28,243 nt of DNA from Lachnospiraceae bacterium UBA7050 (lineage in GTDB: Bacteria > Bacillota > Clostridia > Lachnospirales > Lachnospiraceae): contig DLAJ01000026.1 in assembly GCA_002493905.1 (NCBI GenBank), positions 124,123 through 152,365 of the forward strand. Direction: 5' to 3'. The notes beneath the pieces were generated by a model. The model was not told where the DNA came from. It searched no databases and saw nothing but the letters and a program-made list of their open reading frames with translations. Of the stretch, positions 15,459-22,326 are shown piece after piece (positions within the stretch are counted from its first letter, which is position 1; the number at the start of each line of letters is the position of its first letter). Position numbers and translations under genes: made by a program.

Positions 15459-16292
15459 ATGGATCATCTGAAAACAGGAGAGGTCATCAATAAACGTCGG
15501 AAAGAATTAGGGCTTACCCAGAATCAGCTTGCGAAATCCCTCCACATCTCATTCCAGTCGGTGTCAAAATGGGAAAACGGAACCGCATATCCCGATATTG
15601 AAACGCTCCCGAAGCTGGCGGCAGCCTTACACACAACAGTCGATGCACTGCTCGGTTACAGCAGCGTTGTCACGGACTATGACCGCCGGTATCACGCAGA
15701 AGGTTATTACTGGGGGCTTACTCCGAACCGCATCTGCTATGATATTATGAAGCTGCTTCCGCCAATCAAACCATACCGCGTGCTGGATATCGGCTGCGGT
15801 GAAGGAAAAGACGCAGTGTTTTTTTCCAAATGCGGCTATCACGTGACCGCGTTTGATATTTCCGAACAGGGAATCGAAAAAGCAAAGCGTCTCGCCGAAC
15901 ACAATCGGACTGACGTTACTTTTTTTAAGGCGGATATGTTTGACTACCGCCCCGATACGGAGTATGACGTCATTTTCAGCAGCGGTGTGCTTCATTTTCT
16001 GACACCCTCCGTCCGCGGCGAATTTTGTGACAGCCTGAAATCGCACACTTCGGACGGCGGCTTAAACGCGCTGAACGTATTTGTCAAAAAACCGTTTATC
16101 TCCCGCGCCCCCGACCGTACGCGGGATGAGGACAAACGGCACCCTTGGCGCTCCGGCGAATTGTTCGGTTATTACCACGACTGGCTGTTTTCCGTCTGCA
16201 AAGAAGAGGTCTTTGACTGTAACAGCGGCGGCACGCCGCACAAACACTGCATGGATACGCTGATCGCTCAAAAAATCACTGCGCCTCTATAG
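15459..16292 (+). CDS. XRE-type HTH fused to SAM-dependent methyltransferase
   Basis: A 277-aa two-domain protein. Residues 6-66 are a Cro/C1-type helix-turn-helix (RRKELGLTQNQLAKSL...SFQSVSKWENGTAYPD). Residues ~75-277 are a class I methyltransferase with motif I VLDIGCGEGKDA, motif II acidic loop FDISEQGIEKAKRLA and FSSGVLHFL; the closest feel is the TehB-like group. The ribosome binding site AAAGGAG is 5 nt from ATG. The fusion suggests a regulator whose DNA binding answers to, or is accompanied by, methylation of a small molecule. The methyl acceptor is unknown. The gene stands between the divergent tyrosine phosphatase gene and purC with its own candidate promoter. Confidence 0.9.
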   Translation: MDHLKTGEVINKRRKELGLTQNQLAKSLHISFQSVSKWENGTAYPDIETLPKLAAALHTTVDALLGYSSVVTDYDRRYHAEGYYWGLTPNRICYDIMKLLPPIKPYRVLDIGCGEGKDAVFFSKCGYHVTAFDISEQGIEKAKRLAEHNRTDVTFFKADMFDYRPDTEYDVIFSSGVLHFLTPSVRGEFCDSLKSHTSDGGLNALNVFVKKPFISRAPDRTRDEDKRHPWRSGELFGYYHDWLFSVCKEEVFDCNSGGTPHKHCMDTLIAQKITAPL

Positions 16293-16310
16293 ACCAAAAC
16301 AAGTACTTTG

Positions 16311-16378
16311 CCAAAACTGCAAATACGAAGCGCCGCCATCGGCACAATCGGTCAGCGCTCCCCCAAAACTGCAGATAC
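16311..16378 (+). repeat. near-identical 16-bp direct repeats upstream of purC
   Basis: CCAAAACTGCAAATAC (16311-16326) and CCAAAACTGCAGATAC (16363-16378) differ at one base and start 52 bp apart. A 7-bp inverted repeat, GTCAGCG/CGCTGAC, also lies between 16351 and about 16390. The segment is the leader or promoter region of purC; no purine riboswitch core was recognised. Role unknown. Confidence 0.5.
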
Positions 16379-16426
16379 CGGCACCGCTGACAGCGCATAA
16401 AATGGAAACAGACAAAGGAGAACCTC

Positions 16427-17275
16427 ATGGAATGGAAACCAGCTTATCGTGGAAAAGTAAGAGAACTCTATGATCTTTCAGACAAGCACCTCATCATTGT
16501 GACAACGGACCGGATTTCCGCGTTTGACAGCATACTGCCCGTCCCCGTCAAAGGAAAGGGCGTCATCTTAAATCAACTGTCCAACTTCTGGTTCCGTATG
16601 ACCCGCGGAATCGTGCCGAATCATATTCTGGATGAATGTGTGGAACATATGCCTTCCTTTTTTCAGACTGATGATTTCAAAGGACGCACCGTCATGGTAA
16701 AGAAGCTTAACATGCTCCCTTTCGAATTTATCGTACGCGGCTATCTGTTCGGCAGTATGTGGGAAGCCTGCCAGAATGGAAAAGATTTCTGTGGAATCAG
16801 ACTGCACGGTTCTTATCAGCTGGCACAGAAGCTGGAGCAGCCCATTCTCACGCCTGCCGTCAAGCATGACACCGGACATGACGAATATGTAAGCAGAAAA
16901 GATGTGGTATCCCGCCTAGGCGCCGGGACCGCCCGCCAGATTGAAGAAATCTGCCTTACATTGTATGAAACATGCAGCAGATATGCACTTTCCAAGGGAC
17001 TGATCATTGCTGACGCGAAATTTGAATTTGGGCAGACAGACTCCGGTGAACTGACTCTGGGCGATGAACTCTTTACTCCCGATTCCAGCCGTTATTGGGA
17101 TGCGGAGCGCTATGTTCCCGGTCAGATGCCGGATTCCTTTGACAAACAACACTTAAGGAACTGGCTGTCGGAGCATAAATGCGGCGGCGCATACCCATTT
17201 GACAGGGTGCCGGAGAGCATCCTGCTCCAGACCGCAGAACGATACAAAGCATGCTTCAACAGGCTTACCAAATAA
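16427..17275 (+). CDS. purC: phosphoribosylaminoimidazole-succinocarboxamide synthase (SAICAR synthase)
   Basis: A 282-aa cytosolic enzyme of de novo purine synthesis, joining CAIR and aspartate with ATP hydrolysis. Family signatures are clear: YRGKVRELYDL at the N-terminus, TTDRISAFDSILP, PFEFIVRGYLFGSMW, IADAKFEFGQ and GDELFTPDSSRYW. The length is normal. AAAGGAG lies 6 nt before ATG. It stands alone, without other pur genes in view, and ends at a strong terminator, so it appears monocistronic or shares a transcript only with the preceding XRE-methyltransferase gene. Confidence 0.97.
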   Translation: MEWKPAYRGKVRELYDLSDKHLIIVTTDRISAFDSILPVPVKGKGVILNQLSNFWFRMTRGIVPNHILDECVEHMPSFFQTDDFKGRTVMVKKLNMLPFEFIVRGYLFGSMWEACQNGKDFCGIRLHGSYQLAQKLEQPILTPAVKHDTGHDEYVSRKDVVSRLGAGTARQIEEICLTLYETCSRYALSKGLIIADAKFEFGQTDSGELTLGDELFTPDSSRYWDAERYVPGQMPDSFDKQHLRNWLSEHKCGGAYPFDRVPESILLQTAERYKACFNRLTK

Positions 17276-17279
17276 CGAA

Positions 17280-17302
17280 GGAGCCTGCACCCTGCAGGCT
17301 CC
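17280..17302. terminator. hairpin terminator between purC and the anti-sigma gene
   Basis: A perfect 10-bp stem GGAGCCTGCA/TGCAGGCTCC with a CCC loop starts 5 nt after the purC stop and is followed on the plus strand by CGTTCTCTTTT. It separates two convergent genes and may also end the sigma/anti-sigma transcript, though the T-run on that side is weaker. Confidence 0.85.
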
Positions 17303-17311
17303 CGTTCTCTT

Positions 17312-18292
17312 TTACTCTGCGCAAACTTCTTCACAGCTAAGAAGCACATACCGCGTCTCCCCGTCCACAACCTCGATTTCCGCGTCAACACGATAACAGT
17401 TTCCCACCGCCAGCTCCTGCGTCCCATGCAGTCCCGCCAGAAGACCCTTTTTCTGGATAATCACGATTTCCGACCCGGCAGGCATATCGTCGCCGGCATT
17501 CTCCTTAAGCTCCATGTGGTAGAAGAAGCCTTCCTTTGTCTCCCACATATCAATAATCTCGCCATAAAACGCGTACTGGGAATGCTGCTTTGACTCTTCT
17601 GTACCGTATTCGTCCGTCTCCTCCTCTGCCGGAGCGCTCATATCCCCCTGAAAGCCGTCCTGCCTCTGTCCGTCCCCGTCTGATTCCTGTAAGGCCGCAT
17701 CCTCCGCGGTCGGAAACTCCTGTGGTGACGCAGCTGCATCGGCATTTTCAAACAGCGTCGCGCCATCATCTGAGGCCGTGTTGTTCTCACAGACTTCCGC
17801 GTCGGAATACTCCGGCTCATACCCGTTCGTCGTCCCGCTCTCCGGCATTCCTTCTGATTCCATAAATGCCCCATTATCCGTGGCAGATGAAGTATCCGCC
17901 GCAATCTGATTGGTCCGGTCTTCTCCTTTATTTCCTCCCGTCCATGCCGGAAGAATAAGTGCCAGACAGACGCATGCTGCCGCAAGAGACGTCCATACGG
18001 CAATCGTACTGCGTCTTAAGTGTCTGCGCGTCTTTTTTTCCTGCTGCGCTGTCTGCCCACCTGCGCCCTGTATGCCAGCTTCCTGCCTTAATTCCTGCAT
18101 GCCCGCCGTCTGCTGCCTGTTTTGTACTCCCTGTACTTTTTGCACTTCCTGTACTACTTCCGCATGCATCATCGCCTGTGCTGTCATGCCCTTCCCCATC
18201 TTCTCTGCAAGCCTCGGTTCGATGCGGCTCCAAAGATCGGGGATTTCCTGATCGAGCATTGCTTCATATTCATTTTTCAAATCCCTGCTCAT
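17312..18292 (-). CDS. probable anti-sigma factor, single-pass membrane protein
   Basis: A 326-aa protein encoded directly after the sigma factor gene and overlapping its 3' end by 23 nt, with a strong AAGGAGG upstream. The cytoplasmic N-terminus (1-92) contains an acidic start (NEYEAMLDQEIPDLWSRIEPRL) and a Gln/Val-rich low-complexity stretch. One membrane helix follows at ~96-116, then an outside region: an acidic disordered stalk (120-235) and a folded C-terminal domain of ~85 residues (YAFYGEIIDMWETKEGFFYHMEL...). There is no zinc-binding ASD motif. The anti-sigma call rests on operon position and topology; the family itself is not recognised. Confidence 0.65.
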   Translation of the reverse strand: MSRDLKNEYEAMLDQEIPDLWSRIEPRLAEKMGKGMTAQAMMHAEVVQEVQKVQGVQNRQQTAGMQELRQEAGIQGAGGQTAQQEKKTRRHLRRSTIAVWTSLAAACVCLALILPAWTGGNKGEDRTNQIAADTSSATDNGAFMESEGMPESGTTNGYEPEYSDAEVCENNTASDDGATLFENADAAASPQEFPTAEDAALQESDGDGQRQDGFQGDMSAPAEEETDEYGTEESKQHSQYAFYGEIIDMWETKEGFFYHMELKENAGDDMPAGSEIVIIQKKGLLAGLHGTQELAVGNCYRVDAEIEVVDGETRYVLLSCEEVCAE

Positions 18293-19079
18293 AGCCGCAC
18301 CTCCTTAACTTGCCAATGGCATTGCGGTACTTCCAAGTGACCGTCCCCATCGGCATATGTAATGTATCCGATATTTCCTGAAATGTCATATCACCGAGAA
18401 CCTTCATATTGATGATCTGGCGCTCCCCGTCTTTCAATAAAGCAAGCACCTCCTGCAGCGCGATATTCCCGATGACTTCCTCCTCCACGGGATTTTCTGA
18501 TGCGCAGGGGCCGGGCATTCTGCCTGCTGTTCTCCCACGGGCATGCGTGCCTTCCGCACCCGTCCTTACCCGCGCGTCAGAACCGTCATCCTGCACGCCT
18601 GAGCCGCCGTCCTGCACTTCCGAAATGCCGTCCTGCAAGCCTTCGCTGCCATCCCGCACACCAAAACCGCCGCCCCGCACGTCTTCACTGCCATCCTGCA
18701 CGCCAAAACCGTCATCCCGCACGCCTTCGCCAGCGTCCTGTTCCGCGAAGATACCGGTGCCTCCGCCCTTTGTGCTGACTAAGTCCGGCTCCGCGTCCAG
18801 CACCTCCCTGCGGCGCTTTCTGATAAAATCAATCGCCATATTGCGCGCGATCGTCGCAAGATAACCGCGGTGCCCGCGTCCCGGCTCATAGCGTTCCGCC
18901 ACGTCCCACAGCTTAATAAAAAATTCGCTTGTCACATCTTCCGTGTTTTCCTTATTTTGTAAGATTTCATAAATCACGGCGTAGATGAACCTGACATAGG
19001 CAAGATAAATCTCTTTCAGACCGTCCTTATCGCCATCCCGGATCCGAACGACCGCCTGTTCAAATTCCTGCTCTGTCAC
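18270..19079 (-). CDS. sigma-70 family (ECF-like) RNA polymerase sigma factor with long repeat linker
   Basis: A 269-aa sigma factor. GTG at 19079 is chosen because AAGGAGG lies 4 nt before it; the ATG at 19103 would place that ribosome binding site inside the gene. Region 2 is at 15-92 (LKEIYLAYVRFIYAVIYEIL...TSEFFIKLWDV...GYLATIARNMAIDFIRKRRRE). Region 4 is at 203-262 (LLKDGERQIINMKVLGDMTFQEISDTLHMPMGTVTWKYRNAIGKLRR). Between them is an unusually long linker (~95-198) containing degenerate repeats of about eight residues. A usual ECF sigma is ~160-200 aa with a short linker. It is co-transcribed with a membrane partner, suggesting response to an envelope signal. Confidence 0.9.
   Translation of the reverse strand: MTEQEFEQAVVRIRDGDKDGLKEIYLAYVRFIYAVIYEILQNKENTEDVTSEFFIKLWDVAERYEPGRGHRGYLATIARNMAIDFIRKRRREVLDAEPDLVSTKGGGTGIFAEQDAGEGVRDDGFGVQDGSEDVRGGGFGVRDGSEGLQDGISEVQDGGSGVQDDGSDARVRTGAEGTHARGRTAGRMPGPCASENPVEEEVIGNIALQEVLALLKDGERQIINMKVLGDMTFQEISDTLHMPMGTVTWKYRNAIGKLRRCGYEQGFEK
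18583..18741 (-). repeat. degenerate 21-24 bp tandem repeats in the sigma factor linker
   Basis: Variants of CCGTCCTGCACGCC recur about seven times on the plus strand. On the coding strand they encode serial copies of a motif like VQDGSEG/VRDGSED/VQDDGSD (residues ~117-170). Units vary in sequence and slightly in length but keep the frame. Confidence 0.85.
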
Positions 19080-19239
19080 AGCTCCTCCTTCCCGCGCCTT
19101 CATTATGGATACGAATGGCGCATTCCTTTTTTATGGATTTTTTCCTTTTTATTTTTTGATGATTTCTATTTCCTTCCATGTTCCTAAAGACCGCCGCAAA
19201 TGAGCACCCTGAATCATATTTCCCTCATGGAAAAATAAG

Positions 19240-19266
19240 TAGTGTCTGCTGATTAAGCAGACACTA
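19240..19266 (-). terminator. hairpin terminator after the antitoxin operon
   Basis: TAGTGTCTGCT, a 5-nt loop (GATTA) and AGCAGACACTA form a perfect 11-bp stem. Read on the minus strand it is followed by CTTATTTTTCC. The stop codon of the 53-aa remnant ORF lies in its loop, so it ends the antitoxin transcript. Confidence 0.75.
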
Positions 19267-19414
19267 AATAATCATCCAGAAAAATAAACCTGTTAATATT
19301 GTTTGTTAACGCATATTTAACACATTGTTCAAATGCTGCATGATTGCCATGTATATCAAAAAAATTGCAATTTGCATGAAGTTTTAGCACCTGCTCTTTG
19401 CTTAATATAATCAT
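19253..19414 (-). pseudogene. 53-aa chimeric remnant in the toxin position
   Basis: The ORF begins with ATG overlapping the antitoxin stop (ATGA), the standard toxin position. The first ~13 residues, MIILSKEQVLKLH, match the start expected of a Doc/Fic death-on-curing toxin. The Doc body with HPFxDGNKRT is absent. The rest, FFDIHGNHAAFEQCVKY...INRFIFLDDYL, instead resembles the N-terminus of a calcineurin-like metallophosphoesterase (DxHGN, then GDY seen here as DDY). The ORF stops in the terminator loop. It is most simply a deletion product joining two gene starts. A functional micro-protein cannot be excluded, as frame and coupling are intact. Confidence 0.6.
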
Positions 19415-19653
19415 TTCGCAAGAGCCTCATATGCTTCCATATTCTGTTTTATTAACCGTTCAGATATTGAAAAAACATCTTCGCTATCAGCTACTTTTTC
19501 TTTTTCCGCTTTACTGAAATCAATGACCAAATATCTAGGTACATTATTTTTCAGAATAACCGCCGTTCCATGTTCGTCAACTACTTTGGCTACTTTTGAA
19601 AAATTCTGATTTGCTTCCGTAATTGAAATTATTGTGTTTGTATCTATTGTCAT
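19411..19653 (-). CDS. Phd/YefM family type II antitoxin
   Basis: An 80-aa antitoxin. The N-terminal DNA-binding/dimerisation part is typical of Phd (TIISITEANQNFSKVAKVVDEHGTAVILKNNVPRYLVIDF), followed by a charged C-terminal tail (ISERLIKQNMEAYEALAK) that would wrap the toxin. GAGGTG precedes ATG by 8 nt. The partner gene overlaps by 4 nt but is reduced to a 53-aa remnant, so this is an orphan or inactivated toxin-antitoxin locus. The promoter spacer holds a perfect palindrome suited to autorepression. Confidence 0.88.
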   Translation of the reverse strand: MTIDTNTIISITEANQNFSKVAKVVDEHGTAVILKNNVPRYLVIDFSKAEKEKVADSEDVFSISERLIKQNMEAYEALAK

Positions 19654-19679
19654 TTTATATACACCTCACTTCCACCTAT

Positions 19680-19708
19680 ATTATATGTAAATTCTAGCTA
19701 GAAAACAA
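19680..19708 (-). promoter_or_regulatory. antitoxin promoter with embedded palindrome
   Basis: On the minus strand TTGTTT (19708-19703), a 17-bp spacer and TATAAT (19685-19680). The spacer and -35 edge contain the perfect palindrome TTCTAGCTAGAA (19692-19703), placed to block polymerase when bound by the Phd protein encoded 27 nt downstream. Confidence 0.7.
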
Positions 19709-19768
19709 CCTATTTTCTTATTTATCATTCATCTGCAAATCCCGATTGAGATTTCACCTGTTTTAAGA

Positions 19769-19801
19769 AATTTAATAACTGTTATATTTTGTTATTAAAT
19801 T
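19769..19801. repeat. 11-bp perfect inverted repeat, AT-rich
   Basis: AATTTAATAAC (19769-19779) and GTTATTAAATT (19791-19801) flank an 11-nt loop in the intergenic region between the antitoxin and DUF6061 genes. No T-run follows on the plus strand; on the minus strand a short TTTCTT does, so a terminator function is weakly possible. It could equally be a binding site. Confidence 0.6.
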
Positions 19802-19817
19802 CTCCGCAAACCATTGA

Positions 19818-19948
19818 AAACACTGGATTTGTCGCAGGTGAGCTTTCCCTTATTGTTTCCCTTGTGTTATATCGTCCCACCAGTGTTTACGAACTCTGAT
19901 AAGGGAAAATACAAGGGCAAAAAAATTATATAAAACAGTATAACACAA
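19818..19948. repeat. cluster of interleaved inverted repeats (candidate recombination or structured RNA site)
   Basis: Three perfect inverted pairs occur in the order A-B-C-A'-B'-C': AAACACTGG (19818) with CCAGTGTTT (19880), TTTCCCTTAT (19844) with ATAAGGGAAA (19899), and TTGTGTTATA (19862) with TATAACACAA (19939). TTTCCCTT also recurs directly after 12 bp (19844, 19856), and its complement AAGGG recurs with the same 12-bp period (at 19901 and 19913). There is no convincing ORF. This fills most of the 324-bp gap between the antitoxin promoter and the DUF6061 gene. Tandem sites in both orientations resemble integrase or excisionase arm sites; the role is inferred. Confidence 0.55.
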
Positions 19949-20032
19949 AATAAAAGTGACATGGTGAACTGATTGAAATGCTTCTGATTTTTGTAGCAAA
20001 TAATTGATTGAACGATAAGGAGATAAGATACG

Positions 20033-20269
20033 ATGAGGACAATATTTGCAGAATATAATCCCGGACGAAACAGCATTGATGTTTATACCAGTGCAGACTA
20101 TATGCTTCGCATTGACTGCTGGGAAGCAGAAAAGAATTTGAGAACCACACCCGGATCAGATTGTGCATTAAACACACTTGCCATTGATGAACCACTAGAA
20201 TATGCAAGACTGTATCTTGATGGGAATTTACAGATGTGGGCAGATGCAGAAGATTCCTTGACATTATAG
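20033..20269 (+). CDS. DUF6061-like small protein
   Basis: A 78-aa acidic protein (AEYNPGRNSIDVYTSADYMLRIDCW...NTLAIDEPLEYARLYLDGNLQMWADAED). The pattern, a beta-strand start 'N..SIDVYT....LRIDC' and an end 'DEPLEYA.L.LDG.L', is what I associate with DUF6061 proteins of Clostridia, which are often found in mobile or accessory regions. No function is known. AAGGAG lies 10 nt before ATG. It is isolated between a repeat-rich intergenic region and a terminator. Confidence 0.65.
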   Translation: MRTIFAEYNPGRNSIDVYTSADYMLRIDCWEAEKNLRTTPGSDCALNTLAIDEPLEYARLYLDGNLQMWADAEDSLTL

Positions 20270-20279
20270 TAATGTTCAA

Positions 20280-20313
20280 AAAAAGCTCTCTGTGCAATGC
20301 ACAGGAGCTTTTT
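20280..20313. terminator. bidirectional terminator between the DUF6061 and TlpA genes
   Basis: A long hairpin, AAAAGCTC-(T bulge)-CTGTG / CACAG-GAGCTTTT, with A-runs on the left and T-runs on the right, sits between two convergent genes, so it can serve both directions. Confidence 0.8.
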
Positions 20314-20325
20314 ATATGTAGACCT

Positions 20326-21228
20326 CTATTTATTTGTGCTGTCTGCATCAATTACAGACTGAATCTGCTTCATAAGGGCATCATAGTTGTCCTTGTTATC
20401 AATTCCGCCGAGCATTGGTTCGCCTACAATATTGCCATTTCTGTCAACAAGTATAGTTGTTGGAAAGGCCATGATTTCTGAGGCATATTTACCGGCAGCA
20501 CTAGAGGAGTCAATTGACAGATTACGATATTTGACACCCTGGCTTTCAAGAACAGAGGCAGCCTCTTCGATAGCTGTTTTATTGCCATCGAAGGTCTCAG
20601 TGTTGATGCCAACAACTTCTCCGCCCATTGATTTGATAGCATCATTTAATTCGTTAAGCTTGGATAATTCAGCGACACATGGTTTGCAGCCGGTAAACCA
20701 GAAATTGATGACTGTTACTGCATTACCGGAAAACAGGCTGTCATCAACCTTATTGCCATCAAAATCCTCACCGGAAAAATCACTGAATACAGATGAGGCT
20801 TTAGAGCTGTCCTTCTTGTTATCGTCTGATGATGTATTTTTGTTTTCAAGCTCTGCTATCTGTTCCTCGATTTTTCGTATGGTTTCAATATCCTCATTAA
20901 GTGTTTTAAGCTCATCGTCTGTGAATGAATTCTTGTTTGATTCTACGGTACTGGCAAGATAATCAGCATAATTTCCGTTTGGATCGGCGTCACTTTTGTT
21001 CATCATGCCAAATACCTTGTTCCACACATCAGCGTGATCTGCAAAAAGCTGATTTTCCTGCTGATATAAATCATCAAGCCTGGAATCTGATTTGTCGGAT
21101 GCTTCTGAGCCGGCTTCAGTCTGAGTGTTCTTAGAATCTGTTGTGGAAGCTTGCTTTACGCCACATGCTGTAAGTGATAATGCTATGCAGAGTGTAAAAA
21201 TAGAAATAAATGATAATTTGTTTTTCAT
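20326..21228 (-). CDS. TlpA-like thioredoxin-fold lipoprotein
   Basis: A 300-aa lipid-anchored thiol oxidoreductase. The signal peptide ends in LSLTAC (Cys22). A charged, coiled-coil-prone helical region follows (45-145: LDDLYQQENQLFADH..., IETIRKIEEQIAELENK). A C-terminal thioredoxin domain (~147-298) has the active site FTGCKPC (Cys181, Cys184) and the cis-Pro loop MAFPTT (~256). Redox partners are probably encoded by the two upstream genes, with which it forms an operon (41 nt after the polyferredoxin gene). AAAGGAG is 9 nt before ATG. It likely reduces disulfides or peroxides outside the membrane; the substrate is unknown. Confidence 0.9.
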   Translation of the reverse strand: MKNKLSFISIFTLCIALSLTACGVKQASTTDSKNTQTEAGSEASDKSDSRLDDLYQQENQLFADHADVWNKVFGMMNKSDADPNGNYADYLASTVESNKNSFTDDELKTLNEDIETIRKIEEQIAELENKNTSSDDNKKDSSKASSVFSDFSGEDFDGNKVDDSLFSGNAVTVINFWFTGCKPCVAELSKLNELNDAIKSMGGEVVGINTETFDGNKTAIEEAASVLESQGVKYRNLSIDSSSAAGKYASEIMAFPTTILVDRNGNIVGEPMLGGIDNKDNYDALMKQIQSVIDADSTNK

Positions 21229-21269
21229 GAGTAATTTCTCCTTTAAAATAATAGTAAAATGTTTAATAG

Positions 21270-22166
21270 CTATCTGTTGTCATTTTTTTGACATGATTTT
21301 CCCATAAACCGGTAGCAGATGGCGTCCTTCGGACAGGCCTTTATGCAGGCACCGCAGCGTATGCACTCGGGGTGATCCGGTGTCTTACACACATCCACAT
21401 CCATCTTACATGCCTTTGAGCATTGACCGCATCCGACACATTTACTGCTATCAACGGTGATTTTGAGCAGGCTGACCTTATTAAATAATGAGTAGATTGC
21501 TCCAAGCGGACAAATCCATTTACAGAAGGGCCTGTAAAATAAGATACTTAGTACAATCACTGCAATTAAAATCATACACTTGAAAGAAAAAAGCTTTCCC
21601 AGCGCAGAACGGATAGCAGCATTTCCAATAGATAACGGTATAGCACCCTCTAAAACACCCTGAGGACAGATATATTTGCAGAAGAACGGGTCTCCCATTC
21701 CTATAGAGTTCGTTACAAGCATCGGAAGAAGTATAACGAAAACAATAAGAATGACATATTTTAGGTACCTAAGAGGCTTTAGTTTGGCTGTGGATAATTT
21801 CTTTCCGGGGATTTTATGAAGTAAATCCTGAAACCATCCAAATGGGCACAAAAAACCACATATAAATCTGCCGAGAGTTACACCGAGTAAAATAAAAAAT
21901 CCGGTTATGTAGTATGAAAACTTAAATTTTGATGATCCGACAACTGCCTGAAATGCCCCTATTGGACAGGCTCCTGTCGCGGCAGGGCAGGAGTAGCAGT
22001 TTAATCCGGGTACGCATACTGTTTTTGCATTGCCCTGATATATTTTACCCTTAAATAAATTTGGAATATGAATATTGGTCAGCAGCGTTGCTGCGGCCTG
22101 TATCCAGCCACGTATTTTTGCCAGTTTTCTTGATAGTAATTTCTTTTCCTTATCCAATTCCGACAC
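21270..22166 (-). CDS. membrane polyferredoxin, NapH/CcoG-like 4Fe-4S protein
   Basis: A 298-aa membrane protein with about five hydrophobic segments (~85-100, 135-152, 196-212 clearest). Three CxxxCP motifs lie at membrane edges: CGFLCP (103-108), CKYICP (163-168) and CKWICP (215-220). A further N-terminal cysteine cluster is CVPGLNCYSC...CPIGA (51-70). The C-terminus carries two [4Fe-4S] ferredoxin motifs, CVGCGQCSKAC (243-253) and CIRCGACIKACP (268-279). It would carry electrons from cytosolic carriers into the membrane. It starts with GTG inside the end of the CXXC mini-gene (17-nt overlap), with GGAG only 3 nt away, so coupling is likely. Confidence 0.9.
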   Translation of the reverse strand: MSELDKEKKLLSRKLAKIRGWIQAAATLLTNIHIPNLFKGKIYQGNAKTVCVPGLNCYSCPAATGACPIGAFQAVVGSSKFKFSYYITGFFILLGVTLGRFICGFLCPFGWFQDLLHKIPGKKLSTAKLKPLRYLKYVILIVFVILLPMLVTNSIGMGDPFFCKYICPQGVLEGAIPLSIGNAAIRSALGKLFSFKCMILIAVIVLSILFYRPFCKWICPLGAIYSLFNKVSLLKITVDSSKCVGCGQCSKACKMDVDVCKTPDHPECIRCGACIKACPKDAICYRFMGKSCQKNDNR

Positions 22167-22293
22167 ACTCCAGACATAGTTTTATTGCTTTACCAAGCAC
22201 TGTAGCCGCCTCACCTCTGACTGCACCATAGCTTATCATGGATACACCAAGGATAAGCAGAATGATTTGACATGTTTTTTGGTATTTCAACAT
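22150..22293 (-). CDS. 47-aa membrane CXXC protein (CD1871A-like)
   Basis: A 47-aa protein with one membrane helix (QIILLILGVSMISYGA, 9-24), a short charged turn (VRGEAA) and a C-terminal CLEC motif (Cys40, Cys43) ending CVGIG. This matches what I know as the CD1871A family CXXC-motif proteins, usually found next to a polyferredoxin gene. AAGGAG lies 7 nt before ATG. It is first in the redox operon and its end overlaps the start of the polyferredoxin gene. The CxxC could relay electrons from the polyferredoxin to the TlpA-like lipoprotein, which is inference. Confidence 0.82.
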   Translation of the reverse strand: MLKYQKTCQIILLILGVSMISYGAVRGEAATVLGKAIKLCLECVGIG

Positions 22294-22326
22294 AATGTTG
22301 CTCCTTTTTGTTGTATTGTTGTATTG

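Noticed and set aside
16293..16426. Purine riboswitch upstream of purC
   Set aside because: The conserved core and three-helix junction are not recognisable; only direct repeats are present.
19104..19200. ECF-type autoregulated promoter (GGAAC near 19180 on the minus strand)
   Set aside because: The pentamer is present, but no matching -10 element at the right spacing could be found.
19867..20351. Minus-strand ORFs overlapping the DUF6061 gene
   Set aside because: They overlap a plus-strand gene with a good ribosome binding site, and their composition is that of antisense frames, with no family resemblance.
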